Shown in pieces: positions 5,639-13,394 of a stretch of DNA of 14,445 bases. The position numbers and the translations under genes were made by a program. The first letter of the stretch is position 1, and every line of letters begins with the position of its first letter. The stretch is from Chloroflexota bacterium (GTDB lineage Bacteria; Chloroflexota; Anaerolineae; Caldilineales; Caldilineaceae), in assembly GCA_003577005.1 (NCBI GenBank), contig QEUW01000180.1, positions 1 through 14,445 on the forward strand, read 5' to 3'. Below the pieces are notes generated by a model. It had not been told where the DNA came from. It did no database searches and was given only the letters and a program-made list of their open reading frames with translations.

Positions 5639-7033
5639 CTACCGGTTGTCGCGGCTGCTGCGGAAGAAGAGCCGGATCGGTGTGCCCGTGAAAGGATAGT
5701 AAGCGCGAATGCGGTTTTCCAAGTAACGCTCATAAGAAAAGTGAACGATCTCCGGGTCGTTGACAAAGATGGCAAAGCTGGGCGGGTCGTTACCCACCTG
5801 TGTGCCATAATAGATGCGTAATGTACGTCCTTGCTTGGTCGGCGGCGAAGTGGCGTCGTATGCCTCGCGCAAGAGGTTGTTGAACTCGGCGGTGCTCAGC
5901 CGGTGGCGCCGGGCAGCGACCACCTCCAGCGCCGTAGGCAAAACCTGGTGTACTCGTTGGCGTGTCTTGGCGCTGACAAAGAGCACAGGGACATAACCGA
6001 GGAACTTTAGTTCTTCGCGCACCTTGCGCGCATATTCGTTCATGGTATGCTCGTCTTTTTCGACCGCATCCCATTTGTTGACGATCACGACGGCGCTCTT
6101 GTACTTATCTAAGACATAACCGGCGATGTGGGCATCTTGTGCCGTCACGCCTTCGGTGGCGTCGATCAGCACCAGCGCTACGTCGGCGCGGTCGATACTG
6201 CGTGTGCTGCGCAGGACGCTGTAGAACTCGATGCCCGGTTCGACGCTGCCGCGACGGCGGATCCCTGCCGTGTCGATGAGCGTGATAGGTTGCCCGTGAT
6301 AGACGATCCGCGTATCAATAGGGTCGCGCGTCGTGCCGGGCGCCTCGCTGACGATGGCGCGCTCGGCGCCCAACAGCGCGTTGAGTAAACTGCTCTTGCC
6401 CACGTTGGGCCGCCCCACGATGGTGATGCCGATGCTATCGTCTTCTTCCTCTTCGTCGGGGTAGGGCGGCAGTGTCTGCACCACGGCATCGAGCAGATCG
6501 CCCACCCCGTCGCCGTGATAGGCGCTGATGGGGTAGGGTTCGCCCAGCCCCAAGCTCCAGAACTCGACCGCATCCTGCTGGCGGCTGGCGCTTTCGGTCT
6601 TGTTGACCGTGACAAAGACCGGCTTATTCGAACGCCGTAAGAGATCGGCGATATCTTCGTCGGCTGGGGTCAAACCCTCTTTGCCATCTACTATAAAGAG
6701 AATGACGTCAGCCTCGGCAATTGCCACTTCTACCTGGTTTTGGATGTGCTTGACAAAGGGGGCTGAACCGACAGAGAGGGACACCGCTGCTGGCTGGCTG
6801 GGCGCTTTGCGGGTGCGGGTCGCACCCACCTCGCCCGGCGCCTCGAGGCCACCGGTGTCGATGACGGTAAAGCCGACCCCGTTCCAGTAGCTGTCGCCAT
6901 AGAGGCGGTCGCGCGTTGTGCCCGGCACATCTTCCACAATCGCTGTGCGCCGGCCAATGAGCCGGTTGAAAAGGGTCGATTTTCCCACATTGGGGCGGCC
7001 GACGATGGCGACGATCGGTTTACTGCGTTTCAT
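5639..7033 (-). CDS. der: Ribosome biogenesis GTPase Der (EngA)
   Basis: A 464-residue tandem GTPase needed for 50S subunit maturation. Domain 1 has GRPNVGKS (12-19), GTTRDR (38-43), DTGG (59-62) and NKTE (144-147). Domain 2 has GRPNVGKS (207-214), GTTRDP (233-238), DTAG (254-257), NKWD (319-322) and SAKT (354-357). The KH-like domain follows (about 380-464). There are two oddities. About 25 extra residues (about 66-92, TRTRKAPSQPAAVSLSVGSA) lie after switch II of domain 1. The first G4 motif has Glu where Asp is usual. The ATG at 7033 lies inside the end of cdaR (14-bp overlap) with a purine-rich GAAGGAA upstream, which suggests translational coupling. Confidence 0.96.
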   Translation of the reverse strand: MKRSKPIVAIVGRPNVGKSTLFNRLIGRRTAIVEDVPGTTRDRLYGDSYWNGVGFTVIDTGGLEAPGEVGATRTRKAPSQPAAVSLSVGSAPFVKHIQNQVEVAIAEADVILFIVDGKEGLTPADEDIADLLRRSNKPVFVTVNKTESASRQQDAVEFWSLGLGEPYPISAYHGDGVGDLLDAVVQTLPPYPDEEEEDDSIGITIVGRPNVGKSSLLNALLGAERAIVSEAPGTTRDPIDTRIVYHGQPITLIDTAGIRRRGSVEPGIEFYSVLRSTRSIDRADVALVLIDATEGVTAQDAHIAGYVLDKYKSAVVIVNKWDAVEKDEHTMNEYARKVREELKFLGYVPVLFVSAKTRQRVHQVLPTALEVVAARRHRLSTAEFNNLLREAYDATSPPTKQGRTLRIYYGTQVGNDPPSFAIFVNDPEIVHFSYERYLENRIRAYYPFTGTPIRLFFRSSRDNR

Positions 7034-8348
7034 CTTCGTTTCCTTCGCCAGCGACCGCTGGTGTAATCACTGGTGTGAGCTGAATGGGTGCGGTTGCGGT
7101 AATGGTGCTGGTTGGCGCAGCACTGGTGATGATCACCTCGACAGTCTCCGGCAAGACGCCTTCGAGGCGGATGCCATCGGGATAGACTACATCGGGTGTG
7201 ACCACATGGGCGCCGATCGAGTAATTGTCCAGATTCAAGATAACAAAGACATCATCCGACTCCAGCGCATCGAGGATGCTCTTTGGCCCACTGACGATAA
7301 TGTCCATCGTATCGAGGGCAACTGTCGAACGAAGCCCAGGCGGCAGTCCTCGCACAATCGGGCGTAGCGTAATCCGCGTGCTATCTTCTACGGGGATGAC
7401 GCCAACGATCACGTCCACAACATCCCCCTCGAAAGCGGTGACACCTTCGGGCAAAAGTAGACGGGCTTGGGCGCGCAGGTCCCCGGTTGCCCCATCCACC
7501 GAAACCGGCTCTGTCTCGACAAAGCCCAGGTTGTCTAGCACATCGCTGTTGCCGCGCAGAACGACCATATTGGGGTCCACCTTGAGCGGCCCCAGGCGGT
7601 AGCCTTCCGCTGGCTGACCCTCCAGGTCGACGCGGACGGCTACTTCCTTGCGGCCCGGCCAGCGTTCCACCGGCACGACGACCTCGACCATCGGAGGCAG
7701 AATTTCGATCTGAGCCACCGGCCGGTTTTGCCCATCGATGGCCTCCAAATTTTGAAAGCGTTCTACCTGGCTCTTGGCTCCCCGCAGATAGACCTGGGCT
7801 TCGGCGGCCACAATCTGCGCGACTTGCGATGCCGGCCCCCGCACCGTCACGGTCGTCGGGTTGACCTGGGGTGGCTGCCAATCATACCCGACCCCAGTGT
7901 TATCCATGATCGTCGCCTGCACCTGCACAGTCTTGGTCACGACCTCATCCAACTGGATCGTCAATTGTTCCGGTTCACGCTCCGTTACAACCACTTCGGG
8001 GTTGGCGACCGTCACTTCAACCGGCACTGTGTGTGTGCCCGGCCCCACCCCCCCTAGCTCGACGTAGGCGGTGATTTGTCTGGGCTGAAGCCGATTCCAG
8101 ACGCTGCGCGGGGCCTGCAAGGTGACCTGCACGCTCTCCCGGCTCAGGTCACGCGTTGGGCGCAGTCCGCTGTTCAGGTTGCGCGTTTCTATCGCCACCC
8201 GTTCGGGTAGAACCTGTGTCACCAACGGGTTTTCCTGGTTGATGGCGATCAACCAGACGATCAACCCCATGACGATGGAGAGCAATAGGGTGCCCAAATG
8301 CCCAATGAAGCGACGCCACCATGAGCGTACACTCCGATTCACACGCAT
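7020..8348 (-). CDS. cdaR: YbbR-domain regulator of diadenylate cyclase (CdaR)
   Basis: A 442-residue protein with a basic N-terminus, one transmembrane helix (about 18-37) and a large extracytoplasmic part made of about four YbbR repeats (roughly 45-125, 130-222, 226-315 and 318-405). The C-terminal tail is Thr/Pro rich and ends acidic. In Firmicutes, CdaR binds the membrane diadenylate cyclase CdaA and tunes c-di-AMP output. Here cdaA is the next gene upstream on the same strand, 227 bp away, which supports the same role. No strong Shine-Dalgarno sequence precedes the ATG. Its stop overlaps the der start by 14 bp. The usual Firmicute third member, glmM, is not here; der takes its place. Confidence 0.92.
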   Translation of the reverse strand: MRVNRSVRSWWRRFIGHLGTLLLSIVMGLIVWLIAINQENPLVTQVLPERVAIETRNLNSGLRPTRDLSRESVQVTLQAPRSVWNRLQPRQITAYVELGGVGPGTHTVPVEVTVANPEVVVTEREPEQLTIQLDEVVTKTVQVQATIMDNTGVGYDWQPPQVNPTTVTVRGPASQVAQIVAAEAQVYLRGAKSQVERFQNLEAIDGQNRPVAQIEILPPMVEVVVPVERWPGRKEVAVRVDLEGQPAEGYRLGPLKVDPNMVVLRGNSDVLDNLGFVETEPVSVDGATGDLRAQARLLLPEGVTAFEGDVVDVIVGVIPVEDSTRITLRPIVRGLPPGLRSTVALDTMDIIVSGPKSILDALESDDVFVILNLDNYSIGAHVVTPDVVYPDGIRLEGVLPETVEVIITSAAPTSTITATAPIQLTPVITPAVAGEGNEDETQ

Positions 8349-8433
8349 GACAGACTCAACAATCGGATTTTACCACCGCGCATCTTGTGCCCGGCCCTTG
8401 CCGGTGCTTTGGAACATTGGCGCGTGTGATCGT

Positions 8434-8442
8434 ATCGTACCA
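8434..8442 (-). promoter_or_regulatory. Possible extended -10 for cdaR
   Basis: On the minus strand, TGGTACGAT fits TGnTATAAT with two hexamer mismatches and has the same TGG context as the ygfZ promoter. No good -35 is visible. The predicted start near 8427 gives a leader of about 80 nt. Confidence 0.3.
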
Positions 8443-8478
8443 GATAATACGCACAAATTCAGTAGGAGTAACACAAAA

Positions 8479-8532
8479 CGTTGCGTATTACGCGTGGCCC
8501 AAGACAAACTCGCGGCCGCGTAACACGCAACG
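8479..8532. repeat. 16-bp inverted repeat between cdaA and cdaR
   Basis: The arms CGTTGCGTATTACGCG (8479-8494) and CGCGTAACACGCAACG (8517-8532) are reverse complements with one mismatch; the loop is 22 nt. The right arm consists of 7-bp near-repeats (CGCGTAA, CACGCAA). It could act as an attenuator that lowers cdaR expression relative to cdaA. No T-tract follows on the minus strand. Confidence 0.6.
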
Positions 8533-8575
8533 AAATCTTTTACCGGTTTTCGCTCCGCCATTCACCCAGCACGCT

Positions 8576-9349
8576 CTACGACCTGTAAAAGTCGCTCAGG
8601 AGCGTCCGTACGACGTTCAACTCCATACGCAAGATGCGACCATTGCGCGCTACCGAGACATTGCCGGTCTCTTCCGAAACCACAATGGAGAGCGCATCGG
8701 TTTGCTCGGTGACGCCAATTGCCGCACGGTGCCGGGTGCCCAACTGGTGGTCTACCAGTGTGCGTTGGGTCAACGGCAGCACACAACCCGCAGCCAGCAG
8801 GCGATCTCCACGGATGACGACGGCGCCATCGTGCAACGCCGTATTAGGAAAGAAGATCGTCGTCAATAATTCGGCGGTCACTTCGCTGTTGAGTTGCACC
8901 CCCAGATCGGTGATGTCGCTCAGGCCCGTCGTACCCTCAAAGACGATGAGCGCACCGTGGCGCCGTTGTGAAAGTTGCTCCACCGCACGGATAACCTGGC
9001 TGATCAGGTTCTGTGTTGTGGTGCTCTCGACCCGGCGGGTCAAGAACGGCGTCGAGCGCCCCACCCGTTCCAGCGCCCGGCGTAGTTCCGGCTGAAAAAT
9101 GACTGGAATAGCTACCAGAATAAAGGGTGTACTGTTGCGTAACAACCAGTTGAAGGCGGTCAACTGCACCAACTGGCTCAAGACCGCCGCGGCGAGCGCA
9201 ATGACCAGGATGCCGCGCAGCAACTGCACTGCCTGGGTTCCCCGAAAGAGCCGCAGCAACCCATAAAAGACTAGCGACACTAACGCAATATCAAGCAGGT
9301 TTGCCAGATGCGTGATCCGGCTGAGCGAGTTGAGAATGTCGGTAGTCAT
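8576..9349 (-). CDS. cdaA: Diadenylate cyclase CdaA (c-di-AMP synthase)
   Basis: A 257-residue membrane diadenylate cyclase that joins two ATP into c-di-AMP. Three hydrophobic segments lie in the first 85 residues (about 19-33, 43-60 and 72-86), followed by the DAC domain. Catalytic motifs are present: LHDGAVVI (D174-G175-A176) and GTRHRAAIG (G204-T205-R206-H207-R208), then VSEETG (224-229). Length and topology match CdaA rather than DisA, which lacks the membrane part and carries DNA-binding domains. The ATG at 9349 has only a weak GGTGA upstream. argF lies upstream on the same strand, separated by 79 bp that hold a strong palindrome, so cdaA probably starts its own unit, though I see no convincing promoter. 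Confidence 0.95.
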   Translation of the reverse strand: MTTDILNSLSRITHLANLLDIALVSLVFYGLLRLFRGTQAVQLLRGILVIALAAAVLSQLVQLTAFNWLLRNSTPFILVAIPVIFQPELRRALERVGRSTPFLTRRVESTTTQNLISQVIRAVEQLSQRRHGALIVFEGTTGLSDITDLGVQLNSEVTAELLTTIFFPNTALHDGAVVIRGDRLLAAGCVLPLTQRTLVDHQLGTRHRAAIGVTEQTDALSIVVSEETGNVSVARNGRILRMELNVVRTLLSDFYRS

Positions 9350-9364
9350 TCGTTGCTATCACCC

Positions 9365-9409
9365 GTGATGAGTGACGAGTGAGAAGTGAATTCACTCGTC
9401 ACTCATCAC
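9365..9409. terminator. Perfect 18-bp inverted repeat after argF
   Basis: The arms 9365-9382 and 9392-9409 are exact reverse complements across a 9-nt centre. The left arm reads as 7-bp units (GTGATGA, GTGACGA, GTGAGAA). A second dyad, AGTGAATTCACT, sits at 9385-9396. It lies between the argF stop and the cdaA start, so termination of argF transcription is the likely effect; T-richness is absent on the minus-strand exit side. Confidence 0.55.
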
Positions 9410-9428
9410 TCATTCACTTATTTCTATC

Positions 9429-10373
9429 CTAACTCAAAGGTACGCCACCCAGTAAATGGGCCAGGAGCGCCTTTTGCGCATGGAGGCGGTTGTGCGCCTG
9501 GGCAAAGAGGATGCTCTGGCCGCTGTCGGCCACGGCGTCGGTGATCTCTTCACCCCGATGCGCCGGCAGGCAGTGCATGATCTTGACTTGGGGGTTACGA
9601 GTGTGGTGGACAAGCTCGGTGTTGACCTGGTAACGGGGAAACGTGCGCAGTCGCTGCGTACGTTCGTCCTCCTGGCCCATGCTGACCCAGACGTCGGTAT
9701 AGAGCACATCGGCGCCAACGACACCATCGAGGTCATCGGTGACCGTCACATCGGCGTCGGTGCTGCGCACCAGTTCAGGGTCTGGTTGATAGCCAAGCGG
9801 CGCCACCACGCGCACCGCCATACCGACTTTACCGGCTGCCTGCAACAGCGTGAAGGCTACATTATTGCTGCCATCACCGACGTATGCCAGCGTCAGCCCC
9901 TGCAACTGGCCGTACTCTTCCCATAGCGTCAGCAGATCGGCCAACCCCTGACAGGGATGCGACTGGTCGCTCAGCCCGTTGATCACCGGCACGGAGCCCC
10001 ATTCCGCCAACTGTTTGACCAATGCATGGTCGAAGACGCGCGCCATAATGCCATCGACATAACCGCTGAGGACGCGCGCTACATCCGGTGCGCTTTCGCG
10101 CTTGCCCAGCCCCACTTCGTCAGGGCTGAGATAGAGCGCATGACCGCCGAAGTGCTGCATGCCCATTTCAAAGCTAACGCGTGTACGCAAACTTGGCTTT
10201 TGAAAGATCATAGCCAGCGCTTTACCGGCCAGAATGGGGCGGTTGCGCCCTTCCCGATCACGCTCTTCTTTGAACTGGCGGGCGAGGTTCAGCAGCCCCC
10301 AAAACTGTTCATCGGTAATGTCACCGAGGTCAAGAAAATGAGTAAGCGGTGCAATCGCTTCGGTGTGGGTCAT
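9429..10373 (-). CDS. argF: Ornithine carbamoyltransferase
   Basis: A 314-residue enzyme that makes citrulline from ornithine and carbamoyl phosphate in arginine synthesis. The carbamoyl-phosphate site reads KPSLRTR (59-65) and HPCQ (139-142). The ornithine side reads DVWVSMGQE (227-235, with the SMG loop). HCLPAHRG (267-274) carries the catalytic cysteine. These motifs separate it from aspartate carbamoyltransferase. The ATG at 10373 begins the conserved sequence; the frame runs on to 10517, but that part enters repeat DNA. The Shine-Dalgarno sequence is weak (GAAAGA). No other arginine gene is in the window. The 307-bp upstream gap is filled largely by repeat elements, so its promoter lies either in the 60 bp next to the start or in the repeat. 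Confidence 0.95.
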   Translation of the reverse strand: MTHTEAIAPLTHFLDLGDITDEQFWGLLNLARQFKEERDREGRNRPILAGKALAMIFQKPSLRTRVSFEMGMQHFGGHALYLSPDEVGLGKRESAPDVARVLSGYVDGIMARVFDHALVKQLAEWGSVPVINGLSDQSHPCQGLADLLTLWEEYGQLQGLTLAYVGDGSNNVAFTLLQAAGKVGMAVRVVAPLGYQPDPELVRSTDADVTVTDDLDGVVGADVLYTDVWVSMGQEDERTQRLRTFPRYQVNTELVHHTRNPQVKIMHCLPAHRGEEITDAVADSGQSILFAQAHNRLHAQKALLAHLLGGVPLS

Positions 10374-10431
10374 GGTGATTCTTTCTGTATTCGGTGCGGT
10401 CGTGTTATGCCGGAGAATCTGATATCGCTTC

Positions 10432-10473
10432 GAAACTCTCTGAAAAATAGGACGACGACCAGTGCGTGGCGCC
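10432..10473 (+). repeat. Left fragment of degraded element copy C
   Basis: GAAACTCTCTGAAAAATAGG (10432-10451) and its continuation to GACC match the left end of copy B at 21 of 29 positions. The sequence then jumps, with about 18 nt of hairpin 1 deleted, to GTGCGTGGCGCC, which is identical to the end of hairpin 1 in B. Copy B follows directly. Confidence 0.55.
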
Positions 10474-10624
10474 TTAGAAGTTGCCTGAAAAGTAGGCTGA
10501 CAACCGGTGCGATGCACCCGCAGGGTGCGTGGCGCCTTTCAATGAAGCCAACCTTCCAGGTGCATCGCACGCTTTGCGTGCAACGCACCAAGATGACAAT
10601 TCCCCTTTTCAGACGGCTTCTTAG
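10474..10624 (+). repeat. Structured MITE-like element, copy B (most complete)
   Basis: The terminal inverted repeats are GAAGTTGCCTGAAAAG (10477-10492) and, reverse complemented, GAAGCCGTCTGAAAAG (10605-10620). TTA flanks both ends (10474-10476, 10621-10623), a candidate 3-bp target duplication. Hairpin 1 is 10506-10519/10523-10536 with loop GCA. Hairpin 2 is 10559-10572/10576-10589 with loop TTT. There is no coding capacity. The termini resemble those of IS5-type transposons in general form (GA-rich start, AAAAG block), but no transposase is present, so it would need one from elsewhere. Confidence 0.75.
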
Positions 10625-10680
10625 CACCAGCCGAGCACCCAGTGCATCGCTCGCTTTGCGTGCAATGCACCAATCCCTAT
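10625..10680 (+). repeat. Right fragment of degraded element copy C
   Basis: The arms 10641-10654 and 10658-10671 around a TTT loop match hairpin 2 of copy B closely (AGTGCATCGCTCGC / GCGTGCAATGCACC). The terminal repeat beyond it is eroded. The fragment ends next to the stop codon of the FAH gene. With 10432-10473 it forms the host element into which copy B appears to be inserted. Confidence 0.55.
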
Positions 10681-11562
10681 TTAGAAGGGCATGTCATCGC
10701 CATCCGGTTCGGCTCGCTTTGCACGCTCGGCGCGGCGGGCCTGCTCTTCCTCTTCGCTGATCACCGGGTTGGACAACGAACCCAGCCCTTCGATTTCCAC
10801 AGTCATCTCGTCACCCGGCTCAACCGGGCCGACGCCCGCCGGGGTGCCGGTGAGCAGCAGGTCGCCCGCTTCGAGCGTCATAAAGCGGGTGACATGGGCC
10901 AGCACCCGGCCCAGCGAATAGATCAGGAGCGCCGTATTCCCATCCTGGCGCACCTCGCCGTTGACCAGACAGCGCACCTGCCGGTTGGCGGGATCAAACG
11001 TGGTGTCGATCCAGGGGCCGACCGGGCAAAAGGTATCGAAGCCTTTGCCACGGGTCCACTGGCCGTCGCTGCGCTGTAGGTCGCGCGCGGTGACATCGTT
11101 GGCAATGGTGTAGCCGTAGATGACAGCAGACGCGCCGGCCTCGTCCAGGTTGCGACAGCGCTGGCCGATGACCACCGCCAGCTCGGCTTCATGGTCTACC
11201 CGCGCGCTGATGCCAGGGTAGACCACCGGCTCATTCGGCCCAACCAGCGAGGAGGGCGGTTTGAGGAAGATGAGCGGCTCCGGCGGCACCTCGTTGCCCA
11301 GTTCAGCGGCATGTTCAGCATAATTGCGCCCCACGCAGACGATCTTGCTCGGTGTGACCGGTGGCAGCAGGATCACCTCATCCAGCGCCAGGGCGTCGCC
11401 GTCGATCTTCGGAGCGTCGACGCTCTCGTGCCAGGGTCGGGGTAGATAGGGCGCCCTTGCCAGCGGATAGACGAGGTCGTCCACCAGCATGCCCCACCGG
11501 GGCGTCGCGTCTTCGTCTGATACTTCTGCAAGCCACGATTCGATAAAACGTACGATGCGCAT
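10681..11562 (-). CDS. Fumarylacetoacetate hydrolase (FAH) family protein
   Basis: A 293-residue FAH-fold enzyme of the group that includes acylpyruvases, oxaloacetate tautomerases or decarboxylases and HpaG-type isomerases. The core begins at [18 protein letters not shown] (73-90). The metal ligands are visible as [11 protein letters not shown] (E125, E127) with D156 in [13 protein letters not shown]. Further motifs are [12 protein letters not shown] (173-184) and [13 protein letters not shown] (235-247). Sequence alone does not fix the substrate; no aromatic-degradation genes are nearby. An N-terminal FAH_N-like segment (1-70) is present. The last 25 residues form a charged tail ([16 protein letters not shown]) beyond the fold. 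AAAGGAA lies about 8 nt before the ATG. It starts 15 bp after the HD gene, so the two are probably co-transcribed. Confidence 0.88.
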   Translation of the reverse strand: MRIVRFIESWLAEVSDEDATPRWGMLVDDLVYPLARAPYLPRPWHESVDAPKIDGDALALDEVILLPPVTPSKIVCVGRNYAEHAAELGNEVPPEPLIFLKPPSSLVGPNEPVVYPGISARVDHEAELAVVIGQRCRNLDEAGASAVIYGYTIANDVTARDLQRSDGQWTRGKGFDTFCPVGPWIDTTFDPANRQVRCLVNGEVRQDGNTALLIYSLGRVLAHVTRFMTLEAGDLLLTGTPAGVGPVEPGDEMTVEIEGLGSLSNPVISEEEEQARRAERAKRAEPDGDDMPF

Positions 11563-11577
11563 GGTCGGTTCCTTTGT

Positions 11578-12306
11578 TTACGAAAACCGGGTCTCGTTGA
11601 CAATCAATTGAAAGTGACACCCCAAGAACTGCACCGCCTGGCGCACCATCGTCATACGGGTGAGAAAGATCTCAAAATACTCGATGACCTGCGCGTAAGA
11701 AGTATCGATTTCCAGCTCCAGCGCGATGATCTTCTCTTCTGGCCGGACGCGGACAAAGCTGCGCGTGGAGGCGTAGTTGACGCGGTCGTGGATGTCGAAG
11801 GTGGTCGAATCGGGGTTCTGCACCCGGCTGCGGTGGACATCCGCCTTGTCGGCGATGATGAGCGCAGCCGAGACCGGCGTGGTCGCTGTGCCGCGCTCCT
11901 CTTCGTGGTTGCCGATGGCGTTGATCACAATCGCGCGCTCCTCGGCTGTCATCCCCAACCGGCCGAGGATCCCCCAGGCCAGCACACTGCCGCTCTGGGC
12001 ATGATTCTCGCGGTGAATACAATTGCCGATATCGTGTAGATAGCCTGCAATGTTGCCCAATTGTTGCGTGCGCTCGTCATACACCAGGCGGTTCAGAATG
12101 TTCTGTGCGATATGGCCAACCAACCCGGCGTGGCGCTGGCCGTGTTCTGTGTAACCCAGCGCTCGCAGGGATTCGTTGGCATGTTGAATGAGGGCAATGA
12201 CCTCAGGGTCGCGCCGTACATGCTCGATTGTGATCAGCTCAACCGGCAGCGGCGGCCCATTGGTGCTGACCGGTATAGCCTCTACTGTTTCGCGAAACTT
12301 GCTCAT
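11578..12306 (-). CDS. HD-domain phosphohydrolase
   Basis: A 242-residue metal-dependent phosphohydrolase of the HD superfamily. The metal ligands are in order: RH at 58-59, the HD pair at 91-92 in GYLHDIGN, H102 in ENHAQSGS, H134 in GNHEEERG, and D153 in [12 protein letters not shown]. The spacing fits a five- or six-ligand site typical of enzymes that hydrolyse nucleotides or cyclic nucleotides, but the substrate cannot be read from the sequence. A C-terminal part (about 165-242) follows that I do not recognise. The ATG at 12306 has GAGGGA just upstream. The frame continues to 12522, but the added part overlaps the next gene and is not family-like. FAH follows after 15 bp. Confidence 0.88.
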   Translation of the reverse strand: MSKFRETVEAIPVSTNGPPLPVELITIEHVRRDPEVIALIQHANESLRALGYTEHGQRHAGLVGHIAQNILNRLVYDERTQQLGNIAGYLHDIGNCIHRENHAQSGSVLAWGILGRLGMTAEERAIVINAIGNHEEERGTATTPVSAALIIADKADVHRSRVQNPDSTTFDIHDRVNYASTRSFVRVRPEEKIIALELEIDTSYAQVIEYFEIFLTRMTMVRQAVQFLGCHFQLIVNETRFS

Positions 12307-12413
12307 GATTCCCTCGATTGAATGGCCAACGGCGTCGATCTTGGCGTCTCTGCCTGGTCCAAGCGCAACCATGTGCTTGGCTGTGTCTCTCTGAGCGCCA
12401 TTTCCACCCCAAA

Positions 12414-13331
12414 TCAACGGCTGTTTAGCGCCAATGCTGCCACCAGGAACGCCGCCAGCCACCAAAAGTTGACCCGCTGCACTGATTGCCGCTGAAAGAG
12501 AACCAACCAGGCCGGCAACCACAAGATGACCAACAGCCCCAACCAGAAGGGCGCCTGCGCCACAACCAACAACGTAACGATCCCTACCTCGGCCAGGGCC
12601 AGCAACGAGGCCCCAAACCAGTCGGAGTGGTTGCGCAAGAGCCGGACTTCACCCCAGTGATGCACCGTTGCCAGCAGGGCCAACAGCGTGACCGGTGTGA
12701 CCCATTCCTCGGCCAGGCCGCCGCCTACAAGCTGGACGGTCAATAGCCAGGGCAGCGCGACCGTCACCAGGCTTTGGAGCAGCACCGGTTGTAGGGCCAG
12801 ACTGCGCCGCATGGTCCACCCCAGCGGGCTGATAAGTGCAACCAGCCCCGTCAGCGCCAGTGCAAAAGGGCCCAAGACCAGCGCAACCGCCGAGGCCAGC
12901 GTCAGGCTCGGCAGCGCCACGCGGAAGAGCAAGGGGAGCACATTGGTGTTGTCCCACCCCAGCACTTTTTGAGCGGGCGCTTGCGGTTGTAAGTATGGTA
13001 ACCAAAAACGGTAGGTCAACGCCTGTGCGTCCAGCGGCAGCAACTCCTTGCGCCCGGCAGCCAGACGCCAGATGCTGCCCCACAGCGGGTCCACCAGCAG
13101 GAGCAGCAGCGCCAGCGTCTGCCAGTTGAGCGCGTCCCACCCGGCCAGGGCGCCGCTTGCCAGCAGAGCAGCCAGCACGCTCCAGGCCGCCGTTGGGCGC
13201 CAGGGGAAGTGACCGAGCCAAAACTGGGCGTTTAGCGATGAGGTGCTGCTGTATTGGACCTCTGCCTGTGCGGGTAGGGCCACGATGTTGCGCCAAAGCT
13301 GTGCAAGGCGTGTAGTTGTCGTGTTGACCAT
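12414..13331 (-). CDS. Polytopic membrane protein, unknown function
   Basis: A 305-residue protein with about eight hydrophobic segments (roughly 46-64, 70-82, 133-150, 154-172, 180-202, 212-222, 242-260 and 262-280, plus a C-terminal one near 290-303). Connecting segments are tryptophan- and glutamine-rich. Local features include [21 protein letters not shown] (about 65-85) and the soluble stretch [11 protein letters not shown] do not recognise a family or catalytic residues. It looks like a lineage-restricted membrane protein. A perfect extended -10 ends 7 nt before the ATG, so the mRNA is probably leaderless. It lies 63 bp downstream of a lipid-kinase-type gene, which hints at membrane-lipid work but proves nothing. 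Confidence 0.8.
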   Translation of the reverse strand: MVNTTTTRLAQLWRNIVALPAQAEVQYSSTSSLNAQFWLGHFPWRPTAAWSVLAALLASGALAGWDALNWQTLALLLLLVDPLWGSIWRLAAGRKELLPLDAQALTYRFWLPYLQPQAPAQKVLGWDNTNVLPLLFRVALPSLTLASAVALVLGPFALALTGLVALISPLGWTMRRSLALQPVLLQSLVTVALPWLLTVQLVGGGLAEEWVTPVTLLALLATVHHWGEVRLLRNHSDWFGASLLALAEVGIVTLLVVAQAPFWLGLLVILWLPAWLVLFQRQSVQRVNFWWLAAFLVAALALNSR

Positions 13332-13338
13332 AACCCCT

Positions 13339-13347
13339 ATTATAACA
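13339..13347 (-). promoter_or_regulatory. Extended -10 promoter, predicted leaderless start
   Basis: On the minus strand, TGTTATAAT matches the extended -10 consensus exactly. Counting 7 nt from the hexamer puts transcription start at 13331-13332, on the first base of the ATG of the membrane-protein gene. No Shine-Dalgarno sequence could then be used. No -35 is recognisable, as expected for an extended -10. Confidence 0.65.
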
Positions 13348-13394
13348 AAGAATCCGCCGATCTCGCAGTTTGGGCAGCAGCCTGGCGGAATTTC

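Larger units (their letters stand above)
8349..8575 (-). other. cdaA-cdaR intergenic region
   Basis: A 227-bp gap within what would otherwise be a tight cdaA-cdaR pair. It holds a near-perfect palindrome (8479-8532) and a weak extended -10 (8434-8442). A 63-codon frame (8370-8561) runs through the palindrome and shows no family signal, so I treat the region as non-coding. Confidence 0.5.

Noticed and set aside
8370..8561. 63-codon minus-strand frame between cdaA and cdaR
   Set aside because: It spans the palindrome, has no Shine-Dalgarno or family signal, and its hydrophobic patch is short.
10374..10517. 48-codon N-terminal extension of argF
   Set aside because: It runs into the degraded repeat; conserved OTC sequence begins at the ATG at 10373.
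10370..10627. 85-codon minus-strand frame upstream of argF
   Set aside because: It consists of translated repeat copies B and C and overlaps the argF start in another frame.
12359..12380. CCAAGC/GCTTGG hairpin upstream of the HD gene
   Set aside because: A 6-bp stem with a 10-nt loop and no T-tract is expected by chance in GC-rich DNA.
12307..12522. 72-codon N-terminal extension of the HD protein
   Set aside because: It overlaps the membrane-protein gene on the same strand in another frame, and a good GAGGGA/ATG lies at 12306.
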